From Paenibacillus sp. HWE-109 (GTDB lineage: Bacteria > Bacillota > Bacilli > Paenibacillales > NBRC-103111), in NCBI RefSeq assembly GCF_022163125.1, contig NZ_CP091881.1, positions 7,862,501 through 7,926,500 of the forward strand: a stretch of DNA of 64,000 bases, written 5' to 3'. Below are positions 43,296 to 51,600 of this stretch, piece after piece. The position numbers and the translations under genes were made by a program. The notes under the pieces are model-generated. The model was given only the letters and a program-made list of their open reading frames with translations. It searched no databases and had not been told where the DNA came from. Positions within the stretch are counted from its first letter, which is position 1, and each line of letters opens with the position of its first letter.

Positions 43296-44498
43296 TTATG
43301 TCCTTGCCAAAGCTCTTTTTTCCGTAAAGTAGTAAAGTAATGCCACAAGCGGCAGAGCAATTCCAAGCAGAGTTGTGAAACTCCAGCCGCCATGGACATA
43401 AGACCAACCGCCTAACGAGGAGCCGATTGCGCCACCAATGAAAAAGATGGACATGAATAACCCGTTCAAACGACCTCTTGTTTCACTCCCCAATGAATAA
43501 ATCGCACGCTGTCCCAGCACTAGGTTTCCCGATACAGCCATATCCAGCAGAATAGCGACAACAACCAGAAGAGCGAGAGCTGTAGTTGAATTGTTTTGAA
43601 ATAAATAGGCCAACCCAAAGGATAAGGCAGCAATCAGCATGGCCAATCCGGTCAAAAGTCGCGTCAAGCCTTTATCCGCAAGTCTCCCAGCGATCGGTGC
43701 CGCGACGGCTCCTCCTACACCTGCTAAGGCAAACAAGGCGATGCCTTGCTGAGACATTCCAAATTCATCTATCAGTCGCAAAGGGACCGTAGTCCAAAAA
43801 AGGCTGAATGCCGCAAACAAACAAGCTTGATAGATGGCGCGGCGGCGCAATAGAGGCGTTTGTCGCAAAAGAGTGATTAACGAGAGGAGCAATTTACTGT
43901 AGTTGATGGCAGGTGAAGGCTTCCGCTCAGGAAGAACACGCGACAACAACACCGTTAAGAGTGCAATGACAATCGCAGACAGAAGGAATACCGTCTTCCA
44001 TCCCCAGAAGCTGGCAATAAAGCTTGCCACTGGCCGAGCAAACATGATGCCCAGCAATAATCCACTCATCACATTCCCCACCACGCGGCCACGCTGTTCT
44101 TCAGATGCTAAATAAGTCGCATAGGGCACCAATATCTGGGCAACCACAGATCCTAAACCAATGAATAGGGACGCAATCAGAAACAGAGGCGCGTTAGGGG
44201 CGAATATGGCACCAATCAACGCAGCTACTACCACAATGAGTGATATCACGGCGAGACGCCGGTTTTCAATAATGTCACTGAGAGGTACGATGAACAGTAG
44301 TCCTAACACATAGCCGATTTGGGTCAAAGTAACAATTAAACCCGCCGCAGCGGCAGACAGACCTGTATCGGCACTTATCGGTCCTATCAGAGTTTGCGCA
44401 TAATAAAGATTAGCAACGATAAGCCCGCAAGATGCGGCTAGCAAAAAAATCATCCAACTTGAAATATGTTTACCTTCCGTTCTTTGTATCGTTTCCAT
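43296..44498 (-). CDS. MFS exporter controlled by an adjacent TetR gene
   Basis: A 400-residue transporter with 12 membrane segments. The motif-A loop reads VPLSDIIENRRL, a weak version, and GSVVAQILVPYATYL lies in the fourth to fifth segment. It resembles the YgaY group of putative efflux carriers. It diverges from a TetR gene, and three matching operator-like boxes lie between them, so it is very likely repressed by that protein. The substrate is unknown. Confidence 0.9.
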   Translation of the reverse strand: METIQRTEGKHISSWMIFLLAASCGLIVANLYYAQTLIGPISADTGLSAAAAGLIVTLTQIGYVLGLLFIVPLSDIIENRRLAVISLIVVVAALIGAIFAPNAPLFLIASLFIGLGSVVAQILVPYATYLASEEQRGRVVGNVMSGLLLGIMFARPVASFIASFWGWKTVFLLSAIVIALLTVLLSRVLPERKPSPAINYSKLLLSLITLLRQTPLLRRRAIYQACLFAAFSLFWTTVPLRLIDEFGMSQQGIALFALAGVGGAVAAPIAGRLADKGLTRLLTGLAMLIAALSFGLAYLFQNNSTTALALLVVVAILLDMAVSGNLVLGQRAIYSLGSETRGRLNGLFMSIFFIGGAIGSSLGGWSYVHGGWSFTTLLGIALPLVALLYYFTEKRALART

Positions 44499-44543
44499 AA
44501 TAATCCTCCTCGGTCGTTCTTTGAACCGCTTAAATTAAATACT

Positions 44544-44650
44544 GAACGTATAGTTTACTAATTAGTAATTAAACAATATACTGAACGTAGCGTTTTGTAA
44601 ATAGTTATTTTTTTCTTTTCTCAATTATTTGTATAATAAACGTATAGTTT
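44544..44650. promoter_or_regulatory. Three TetR boxes in the MFS/TetR divergent region
   Basis: GAACGTATAGTTT (44544-44556), GAACGTAGCGTTT (44583-44595) and AAACGTATAGTTT (44638-44650). The last overlaps the start region of the TetR gene, right after its TATAAT (44632-44637). Symmetric core AAAC-N5-GTTT. Confidence 0.65.
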
Positions 44651-44671
44651 CTATAAAAAGGAGGGATTCGT

Positions 44672-45253
44672 GTGAAGGCCAAAAGAGGGCGTCCGCGTAA
44701 TCTTGAAACGCAGCAGTCTATCCTTGCTGCTTCGTATGATTTGTTGCTGGAGCATGGCTTTGGAGTCGTTACTGTTGAGAAAATCGCTGAGCGTGCCCAA
44801 GTTAGCAAAGCGACCATTTATAAATGGTGGCCCAATAAGGCAGCTGTTGTTATGGATGGTTACATGTCCGCGGCTACAGCAAGACTGCCAGTGCCTGACA
44901 CCGGCTCAGTGTTCAATAATGTACTCATTCATGCCACGAATGTAGCCCGCTTTTTGACAAGTCGGGAAGGTAAAATCATTACCGAACTAATCGGGGAAGG
45001 ACAGTTTGATGCAGGGCTGGCTGAAGCTTATCGAACTAGATACTTCCAGCCCCGTCGGCGCGAGGCCCGACTTTTATTGGAGCAAGGGGCTCAGAGCGGG
45101 GAATTGAAAGCAAATATCGATATGGAAACATGCATTGATCTCATTTATGGTCCCATTTTTTATAGAATGCTATTAACCGGGGACAAGCTGGACGATGCTT
45201 ATGTGGAAAATCTGGTGACAATGGCCTTTGAAGGCATTAAAACACCATCTTAG
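44672..45253 (+). CDS. TetR/AcrR-family repressor of the MFS exporter
   Basis: A 193-residue regulator with helix-turn-helix GFGVVTVEKIAERAQVSKAT plus IYKWWPNKAAVV and a TetR_C-type C-terminus with ELIGEGQFDAGLAEAYRTRY. It starts at GTG 44672, 6-7 bases after GGAGGG. It diverges from the MFS gene, and the three boxes between them fit self-control and control of the exporter. The inducer is unknown. Confidence 0.92.
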   Translation: MKAKRGRPRNLETQQSILAASYDLLLEHGFGVVTVEKIAERAQVSKATIYKWWPNKAAVVMDGYMSAATARLPVPDTGSVFNNVLIHATNVARFLTSREGKIITELIGEGQFDAGLAEAYRTRYFQPRRREARLLLEQGAQSGELKANIDMETCIDLIYGPIFYRMLLTGDKLDDAYVENLVTMAFEGIKTPS

Positions 45254-45347
45254 GATAAACAGTACTATAAAAACTTAGTACTTATTCTTCTTAGCCGGAA
45301 AAGCTACAATATTTCTAGTAGATTTCCGGTCAAAGGAGCGTGCCGAA

Positions 45348-45665
45348 ATGAATCAAACGATTTTCACCAAACGAAAATTCCAAGCCTATTGGCTTTTCAA
45401 TCTGCTGTTGGGTATTCCAACTCCCTATGCGGTCATTTATATGATTTTCGGCTTTTATGGCTTCATGGCGCGGCCGACCAATCAAGAACGTTACATGGCG
45501 ATAGCTGCTTTCTGTGTTTATGTACTGGTGTGGTTCATTGGCAATTCGATTGTTTTGCGCAAAGAAGACCGCGGGACAAGGTTGGGCATGCTAGTGCTCA
45601 GTGTGCTGCCATTGACGATTTCTGCATATATCAGTTTTAAAATCATGGCAGTAATCTCATCGTAA
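45348..45665 (+). CDS. Small membrane protein, unknown
   Basis: A 105-residue protein with three predicted membrane segments (about residues 13-37, 49-69 and 78-100) and a short polar loop LRKEDRGTR. No family recognised. AAAGGAG lies 10 bases before the ATG. It sits alone between the TetR gene and uvsE. Function unknown. Confidence 0.75.
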   Translation: MNQTIFTKRKFQAYWLFNLLLGIPTPYAVIYMIFGFYGFMARPTNQERYMAIAAFCVYVLVWFIGNSIVLRKEDRGTRLGMLVLSVLPLTISAYISFKIMAVISS

Positions 45666-45763
45666 TCAGGGCTGCCGCTTAAACAGAACGTGTATGCACC
45701 GGTGCCTGGGAGGGTACTCTATAAAAGGATTTTTTATATCCTCATAATGGAGGTTATACGTGC

Positions 45764-46720
45764 ATGATTATTCGCCTTGGCTATGTGGCCATGTCGACTG
45801 TGGTCAAGAATGCTTCGCCGTCCAAAACCATGACAGCCACCAATTTCAGCAAGCTGCTGGACCGTGATGCCGCTATTCGGAAGCTGGAACGACTCGGCGC
45901 TGAGAATCTGCATAATACACTTCGTTTGCTCAGGCATAATCGTGCCCATGATATTGTGGTTTTCCGCTTATCCTCCAGGCTGATTCCCCTCATTGGTCAT
46001 GAGATGCTGGGCGATTGGGATCCGATTCCTACACTCGCAGCGGAATTCGCCGAGCTGGGCAGCTATGCCAAGCAGTCAGGCATGCGCATCAGCTTTCATC
46101 CCGACCATTTTACCGTGCTGAGCACAGCCAAGGCGGACGTACTGCAGAAGTCCATCCAGGATCTGGAACGGCATTCCGCTATGCTGAATGCGATGGGGTT
46201 TGGCGCAGAAGCCATGTGCAATATTCATGTTGGCGGTGCTTATGGAGATAAAGAAAAGGCGGCTAAACGTTTTATTCATAATTTCACCTCGCTGCCTCCC
46301 GGGATCCAACAGCGAGTCACCCTCGAGAATGACGACAAAACATTCAATGCGCGAGAGACGCTGGAAATCGCCGAAAAGGTGGGCGCTCCCATGGTGCTGG
46401 ACATCCATCATCATGCAGTAAATAACGAAGGCGAAGATGCCGCAGAGCTATGGCCGCGTATTCAAGCGACATGGCCGAGCGGGCTGCCTCCCAAAATTCA
46501 CGCTTCCAGCCCAAGGGGCGAGAGCGATCCGAGAAGTCACGCTGATTACGTGGAAATAGGACCTTTGTTGGCTTTCCTTCAAGCGATAGCGCCCACAACG
46601 CCTAAGCTTGATATTATGATCGAAGCGAAGAAGAAGGATGAAGCCTTATTTCAGCTTATGGAGGACTTCAAGCAGCAGGAAGGCGTTACAGTTCTTAATC
46701 AAGCGTCGATTCAGCTGTAA
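45764..46720 (+). CDS. uvsE: UV damage endonuclease
   Basis: A TIM-barrel endonuclease that nicks DNA 5' of UV photoproducts, giving a repair route apart from UvrABC. The 318-residue protein shows the family stretches RLGYVAMSTVV, RLLRHNRAHDI, RISFHPDHFTVLST, CNIHVGGAYGDKEKA and LENDDKTFNARETLEI, which carry the His, Glu and Asp metal ligands. GGAGG lies about 10 bases before the ATG. Common in spore-formers, which need it on germination. Confidence 0.95.
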   Translation: MIIRLGYVAMSTVVKNASPSKTMTATNFSKLLDRDAAIRKLERLGAENLHNTLRLLRHNRAHDIVVFRLSSRLIPLIGHEMLGDWDPIPTLAAEFAELGSYAKQSGMRISFHPDHFTVLSTAKADVLQKSIQDLERHSAMLNAMGFGAEAMCNIHVGGAYGDKEKAAKRFIHNFTSLPPGIQQRVTLENDDKTFNARETLEIAEKVGAPMVLDIHHHAVNNEGEDAAELWPRIQATWPSGLPPKIHASSPRGESDPRSHADYVEIGPLLAFLQAIAPTTPKLDIMIEAKKKDEALFQLMEDFKQQEGVTVLNQASIQL

Positions 46721-46763
46721 ACTGTATATTTAATCCTTGAATTGTTGGACAAAATGGGGTACT

Positions 46764-46792
46764 TTGGAGAATGGGAATTAATGCCGCATAAT
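46764..46792 (+). promoter_or_regulatory. Candidate promoter of fabI
   Basis: TTGGAG and CATAAT separated by 17 bases, 26 bases before the fabI ATG. I see no FapR-type operator. Confidence 0.4.
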
Positions 46793-46818
46793 CCAATGTT
46801 GAGAGGGGTTTTACTACC

Positions 46819-47589
46819 ATGAGTCAACTGTTAACCGGGAAAAATATACTTGTTATGGGGGTTGCCAACGATCGCAGTATCGCATGGGCAATTGCTCAAT
46901 CATTAGCAGCGCAAGGAGCTAACCTTGTATTTACGTTTGAAAATGAGCGTGTTGAAGAACGCGTTCGCAAATTGGCTGACACGATTCCGGGCTCAACACT
47001 GATGCCTTGTAACGTAACTGTGGATGCTGAGATTGAAACGCTAGCTTTTACGCTCAAAGAGAAGTTCGGCGTGGTTCACGGTCTCGTACATAGTATTGCT
47101 TTTGCCAAAACAGAAGAACTGGACGGGCTGTTTGTTGATACTTCGCGTGATGGCTTCGCTTTGGCTCATGATATCAGCGCTTACTCGCTAGTAGCTGTGG
47201 CTAAGCGTATCTATCCGCTGATGACAGAAGGTGGCAGCATCATGACGATGACCTACCTCGGCGCTGAACGCGCGATGAAGAATTACAACGTCATGGGCGT
47301 AGCCAAAGCCGCGCTGGAAGCCAGCGTACGCTATCTGGCTGCTGATTTGGGCCAATTCGGAATCCGCGTCAACGGGATCTCCGCAGGACCAATCCGTACC
47401 TTGGCTGCCAAAGGCATCAAGGACTTCAACTCCATTCTGCGTCAAGTGGAAGAGAAAGCGCCGCTGCGCAAAACGACCGATACAGCGGAAGTTGGGGATA
47501 CAGCGATGTTCCTTATGAGCAACCTTTCACGTGGAATCACGGGCGAAGTGATTTATGTGGATGGCGGATACCACATCGTCGGAATCTAA
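46819..47589 (+). CDS. fabI: Enoyl-[acyl-carrier-protein] reductase
   Basis: Last reduction of the fatty-acid elongation cycle, using NAD(P)H. The 256-residue short-chain dehydrogenase fold has GVANDRSIAWAIA for cofactor binding and the catalytic Tyr-x6-Lys in YNVMGVAK, with LVHSIAFA before it. The C-terminal GEVIYVDGGYHIVGI is typical. GAGAGGGG lies 11 bases before the ATG. It is the target class of triclosan-type inhibitors. Monocistronic. Confidence 0.96.
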   Translation: MSQLLTGKNILVMGVANDRSIAWAIAQSLAAQGANLVFTFENERVEERVRKLADTIPGSTLMPCNVTVDAEIETLAFTLKEKFGVVHGLVHSIAFAKTEELDGLFVDTSRDGFALAHDISAYSLVAVAKRIYPLMTEGGSIMTMTYLGAERAMKNYNVMGVAKAALEASVRYLAADLGQFGIRVNGISAGPIRTLAAKGIKDFNSILRQVEEKAPLRKTTDTAEVGDTAMFLMSNLSRGITGEVIYVDGGYHIVGI

Positions 47590-47605
47590 AAAAATAGCGG
47601 AAAGC

Positions 47606-47639
47606 ATCCGCATTGCCTAACGGCGATGCGGATTTTTTG
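47606..47639 (+). terminator. Terminator after fabI
   Basis: ATCCGCATTGCC pairs with GGCGATGCGGAT around TAAC, followed by six T residues. Confidence 0.85.
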
Positions 47640-47762
47640 TCTTTGGCTTAAAAAATGTAAAAATGTACGAATAAATTGGGATGAAACGCACTAGTATTTA
47701 AAACGTATAATTTACTATACTTAAAGTACTTTGAAACTAATGAAAAGAAAGAGTTGATATAA

Positions 47763-48623
47763 ATGGTTAATGGCGAGGCGGAACCGTTCGTAGTAGGGAG
47801 CAAAAGCTTTACGGCGGTGGCGATTAATACAGCAGCGAAGGCAGGGCAATGGATTAAAACCAAATTAGGGGATATCAACCGAGTCGACACGAAATTCTCG
47901 TCACAGGATTTGGTTACAGAAGTCGACAAAGGGTCTGAGAAACTGATCCGCAACTTGATCTTGACGCATTTCCCAGACCACTCTATTCTGGGCGAAGAAG
48001 GCGTAGCACCAGGTCCTGAGGCTTCCGCTAAGGCGCTGCAGGCGATGTCCGACGAGGAATACCTCTGGATCGTAGATCCCATCGACGGCACAACGAACTT
48101 CGTTCACGGTTTTCCTTTCTACTCGGTTTCCATCGCGTTAGCCCACAGAGGTGAGGTCATTGTAGGTGTCGTTTATGATCCTACGCGAGACGAATTATTC
48201 GTCGCAGAGAAGGGCAAGGGCGCCTATAGACATGGGAAGAAAACGGAAGTATCACTTGAGGACCAATTGTCTCTGAGCTTGGTTGCTACCGGATTTCCAG
48301 CTGATCGCCAAGGAGCTCTGGTTACAAATCTCAAAGGGGTGCAAGCCCTTTCTCCTAAAGTGCGCAACCTTCGTGTTGCCGGATCTGCTGCTCTGCACTT
48401 GGCTTACGTGGCTGCAGGACGTCTCAGCGGCTTCTGGGAGATCGGTTTGAACTCCTGGGATATTGCAGCAGGCGCGCTGTTAATTCAGGAGTCAGGCGGT
48501 CAAGTGACGGATACGGAAGGCAAGCCTTACAATCTGGCTGTTCGGAACGTAATGGCAACCAATGGAAAGATTCATGCTGAGCTGGGGCAGGAGCTTGCTG
48601 CTGCAGAAGCCACTGGTTTCTAA
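47763..48623 (+). CDS. Inositol-monophosphatase-family phosphatase
   Basis: A 286-residue Mg-dependent phosphatase (SuhB/IMPase fold). Metal ligands are in ILGEEGV, WIVDPIDGTTNFVHG and NSWDIAAGALLIQESGG. Relatives hydrolyse inositol phosphates, 3'-phosphoadenosine phosphate or other sugar phosphates, and the exact substrate cannot be assigned. The RBS (AAAGAGTTG) is weak. A TATACT at 47716 is a possible -10. Monocistronic with its own terminator. Confidence 0.93.
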   Translation: MVNGEAEPFVVGSKSFTAVAINTAAKAGQWIKTKLGDINRVDTKFSSQDLVTEVDKGSEKLIRNLILTHFPDHSILGEEGVAPGPEASAKALQAMSDEEYLWIVDPIDGTTNFVHGFPFYSVSIALAHRGEVIVGVVYDPTRDELFVAEKGKGAYRHGKKTEVSLEDQLSLSLVATGFPADRQGALVTNLKGVQALSPKVRNLRVAGSAALHLAYVAAGRLSGFWEIGLNSWDIAAGALLIQESGGQVTDTEGKPYNLAVRNVMATNGKIHAELGQELAAAEATGF

Positions 48624-48637
48624 GGTACCAATACTTG

Positions 48638-48664
48638 AAAGAGTCACTGATGTGGCTCTTTTTG
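48638..48664 (+). terminator. Terminator after the phosphatase gene
   Basis: AAAGAGTCAC pairs with GTGGCTCTTT around TGAT, then TTTGCG. Confidence 0.8.
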
Positions 48665-48733
48665 CGTAGATAAGGGAGATTTTGGTTCATAGATTCGGCA
48701 AGTTAGAGTCTGGTGTAAACGGTTCATATGCAC

Positions 48734-48770
48734 TATAATATGAGATATCAGTTATATTTAAACGTTTCAA
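48734..48770 (+). promoter_or_regulatory. kdgK promoter region with LacI-type operator
   Basis: TATAAT at 48734-48739, then the near-perfect palindrome TTTAAACGTTTCAA (48757-48770) with the central CG typical of LacI-family operators. KdgR, a LacI-type repressor, controls these genes in Bacillus, and its gene is not in the window. Confidence 0.5.
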
Positions 48771-48819
48771 TTAACGGACTATGCCTATGCATATTCGGGA
48801 AATGAATGGGAGAGCTTCT

Positions 48820-49797
48820 ATGACGACCAATACACTTGTACAAGCAGGAAACAGCCCTGACATTGTCACTTTTGGTGAAACGATGGCGCTGCTTATGCCT
48901 TCCGGCGGGAAGGGGTTGGAATATTCTTCTGAGCTTCATAGCTTGTTTGGCGGTGCGGAAAGCAACTTGGCGATCGGCATCTCGCGTCTAGGAGGCAAGG
49001 TGGGTTGGTTCGGGCGGTTAGGGAAAGACCCTCTCGGCCGGATGATTTTCAAGAAACTCCGTGGCGAAGGCATCGATGTTTCAAGAGCTGAATTGACGGC
49101 AGATGCACCGACCGGTCTAATGATGCGCGAAGTGCTTATGGGCAAAACATCGGTCTATTATTACCGCAAGAATTCGGCGGCCAGTCAGACGGGTGTGAAA
49201 CATTTGGATGAAGCCTATATTGCTGGAGCGAAAATTCTGCACATGACCGGTATTACGCCTGCTCTGAGCGAATCCTGCAAAGAAGCAGTGTTCGAATCTG
49301 TTCGTCTGGCCCGCAAACATGGTGTGAAGGTTAGCTTCGATCCTAATTTGCGCCTAAAACTGTGGAGCATCGAAGAAGCACGTCCTGTGCTGCTCGAGCT
49401 GGCTCAGCTATCGGATATTTTCTTGCCTGGTCTGGATGAGTTGAAGCTGCTTTATCAAACAGAGGATTGGGATGTTATCGTCAGCAAACTTCGTGAATTG
49501 TCGGCGATCTCGATCGTCAAAGGCGGGGAGAACGAGACTTATGTTGTTACCCCAGATGCCATTACAGCTGTGCCTTATTTCAAGGCGGAGCAGGTGGTTG
49601 ATACAGTTGGCGCAGGAGACGGGTTTTGTGCTGGCTTCTTGGTTGGCTTGACCAAAGGGTTTGAGTATGCGGAAGCCGTGCGTATCGGCAATTTGGTGGG
49701 CTCCTTGATCGTTCAGACAGAAGGCGATTGGGAGGGCGCTCCAACTTGGGAACAAGTGGATGCCGTTCTCAATGATGTTAAGCATATCGAACGTTAA
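48820..49797 (+). CDS. kdgK: 2-dehydro-3-deoxygluconokinase (KDG kinase)
   Basis: PfkB-family kinase that phosphorylates 2-keto-3-deoxygluconate to KDPG in pectin/uronate breakdown. The 325-residue protein has DIVTFGETMALLMP at the N-terminus, GGAESNLAIGISRLGG and the C-terminal DTVGAGDGFCAGFLVG with the catalytic Asp. ATG 48820 is 5 bases after GGGAGAG. The aldolase that consumes its product follows in the same operon, which supports KDG over other sugars. Confidence 0.92.
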   Translation: MTTNTLVQAGNSPDIVTFGETMALLMPSGGKGLEYSSELHSLFGGAESNLAIGISRLGGKVGWFGRLGKDPLGRMIFKKLRGEGIDVSRAELTADAPTGLMMREVLMGKTSVYYYRKNSAASQTGVKHLDEAYIAGAKILHMTGITPALSESCKEAVFESVRLARKHGVKVSFDPNLRLKLWSIEEARPVLLELAQLSDIFLPGLDELKLLYQTEDWDVIVSKLRELSAISIVKGGENETYVVTPDAITAVPYFKAEQVVDTVGAGDGFCAGFLVGLTKGFEYAEAVRIGNLVGSLIVQTEGDWEGAPTWEQVDAVLNDVKHIER

Positions 49798-49833
49798 CTT
49801 ACAGAGTCATTTCAAAGAGAAGGGAAGATTCCA

Positions 49834-50496
49834 GTGAAGAAAATTAAATTGGTTCAGCAAATATCAAATGAGGGCGTTGTTGCCGTACTGCGTGGCGAAA
49901 CGCCGGAAGAAGTTGTCGAAATGGCGGATCAAGCCATTGCGGGCGGTATTAAGGTCATCGAAGTGACGATGACCGTGCCTTTCGCGCTGCGCGCTATCGA
50001 GACGCTGGCGAAGCGCTACTCGAGCACCGCGCAGGACGCGTCCAAGTACGCGATTATCGGGGTGGGCACCGCCCTAGACCCGGAGACAGCGCGTGCCGCG
50101 ATCCTCAGCGGGGCCGAATTCGTTGTCGGCCCCGCGTTGAACCCGCACACGGTTGCGCTGTGCAACCGTTACCGCGTGCCCGTCATGCCAGGATGCATGA
50201 CGATTCAAGAAATTCAGACGGCGCTTGAGCTCGGCGTCGATATCGTAAAGCTGTTCCCAGGCAATCTCTACTCGCCGGGAATGATCAAGGCCATCAAAGG
50301 TCCGCTGCCGCAGGCGAACATTATGCCAACCGGCGGGGTGTCGCTGAGCAACCTCGCCGAATGGATCCAAGCCGGCGCAGTTGCCGTCGGCATCGGTTCC
50401 GATTTGACCAGCGAAGCGGTCAAAACCGGCAACTACAGTCTTGTCGCCGACAAGGCTGCCCAATATATTGAGGCCTACAAAGCAGCCAAGAAGTAG
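49834..50496 (+). CDS. eda: KDPG / KHG aldolase
   Basis: Class I aldolase that splits 2-keto-3-deoxy-6-phosphogluconate into pyruvate and glyceraldehyde 3-phosphate. The 220-residue TIM barrel has Glu in KVIEVTMTVPFAL and the Schiff-base Lys in VDIVKLFPGN, with MPTGGVSLSN as phosphate site. GTG start after AGAAGGG. It forms an operon with kdgK. In Bacillus it is called kdgA. The middle part is GC-rich. Confidence 0.94.
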   Translation: MKKIKLVQQISNEGVVAVLRGETPEEVVEMADQAIAGGIKVIEVTMTVPFALRAIETLAKRYSSTAQDASKYAIIGVGTALDPETARAAILSGAEFVVGPALNPHTVALCNRYRVPVMPGCMTIQEIQTALELGVDIVKLFPGNLYSPGMIKAIKGPLPQANIMPTGGVSLSNLAEWIQAGAVAVGIGSDLTSEAVKTGNYSLVADKAAQYIEAYKAAKK

Positions 50497-50505
50497 GAAA
50501 AACGT

Positions 50506-50538
50506 ACGCTCCGTCGAAATATAGACGGAGCGTTTTTT
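50506..50538 (+). terminator. Terminator after eda
   Basis: ACGCTCCGTC pairs with GACGGAGCGT, then TTTTTTG. The following gene starts only about 22 bases on. Confidence 0.85.
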
Positions 50539-50560
50539 GATGAGAGAAAGGAAGCGAATG

Positions 50561-51406
50561 ATGAAGGTTAGCCAAGCAAAGCTGCTGCTGAAAGTAGAGC
50601 AGTTGGAGGCATCCATCGGCTTTTATACGGATCAACTAGGTTGGCGTTTAGTTGAGCGAGCTGATGCGGTACAAGCGGCTGTTTTGCTGCAAATCGTGAA
50701 GGACTACCGTGTTGTTGTAACCGCGCATGGCTGCTCATCGAACTGGCTTCAGCCTAAGCCATCCTGCCCCAAACCAGGTGATCTCGTCTACATTGGTGTT
50801 GCCTCCGTAAACGAGGTGCATCAATTTCTGTTGGAGCGGGGTGTCCCAAATCTCAGGAAAGAGGAAGACCCAGGCCACATTCGGAAACTGTTTGTGCCTA
50901 CCCCTGATGGATACTTGTTGGTGTATTGGGAAGAGTTATTTGCATCGAACGAAGAGATTCTAGCCATGTATCATGGTGGAATTGCTGAACTGGAAGAAGC
51001 CGTAGCGCACTTATCGGAGGAGCAACTTGATCTCCAAGAAGCACCAGGCAAGTGGTCAATACGTGAACAAGTGCTGCATGTGATTGATCTGGAACTGGTG
51101 ACCATTCATAAAGTGAAATTCGCGCTAGCTGAACCAGGACGCTCGTATATGGGCAATTCCTTTTCGCAGGATGATTGGAGTGTTGGGCTCCGCTATGCCA
51201 GTCGGCCTATTTGCGATGAAGTCCATATGTTCCGGGCTTTGCGTCAGCATATTTTGAATCTGTGCGCCTGCCTGCCGGATGCGTTGGGGCGAACCGTAGT
51301 AACGTCCGTAGATCGTGAAGAAACCGTGGCGAAGCTGCTCAAAATGATGGCAGGCCACGCGTCGCACCATATCCGCGCGATATGGCGCATTCGAAGCAGT
51401 GAGTAG
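50561..51406 (+). CDS. VOC domain - DinB domain fusion protein
   Basis: A 281-residue cytoplasmic protein in two parts. Residues about 1-125 look like a glyoxalase/VOC domain (SIGFYTDQLGWRLV; PDGYLLVYWEE). Residues about 130-281 look like DinB_2/YfiT-like four-helix bundle (APGKWSIREQVLHVIDLE; GHASHHIRAIW), with His residues at the metal positions (HVIDLE, HASHH). DinB proteins include thiol transferases using bacillithiol. The fusion is unusual; a metal-dependent detoxification role is possible but not shown. ATG 50561 follows AAAGGAAG; ATG 50558 is equally possible. Confidence 0.82.
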   Translation: MKVSQAKLLLKVEQLEASIGFYTDQLGWRLVERADAVQAAVLLQIVKDYRVVVTAHGCSSNWLQPKPSCPKPGDLVYIGVASVNEVHQFLLERGVPNLRKEEDPGHIRKLFVPTPDGYLLVYWEELFASNEEILAMYHGGIAELEEAVAHLSEEQLDLQEAPGKWSIREQVLHVIDLELVTIHKVKFALAEPGRSYMGNSFSQDDWSVGLRYASRPICDEVHMFRALRQHILNLCACLPDALGRTVVTSVDREETVAKLLKMMAGHASHHIRAIWRIRSSE

Positions 51407-51420
51407 AAATAAACATATAA

Positions 51421-51453
51421 AAACCCAAGTCCTCCGAGAGAGGATTTGGGTTT
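51421..51453 (+). terminator. Terminator after the VOC-DinB gene
   Basis: AAACCCAAGTCCTC pairs with GAGGATTTGGGTTT around a five-base loop. Confidence 0.85.
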
Positions 51454-51600
51454 ATTGTTGATTTTCGCGGATGAAATTGATATGATAAAGAGTGATTTAT
51501 AATATATGGGATAAATAACATTATTATCCTAATATAATTATAGCACTAAAACAGCCTTCGTGTCAAATCACAGATCAAAGTGCAGAAAGAGGCGTTGTTT

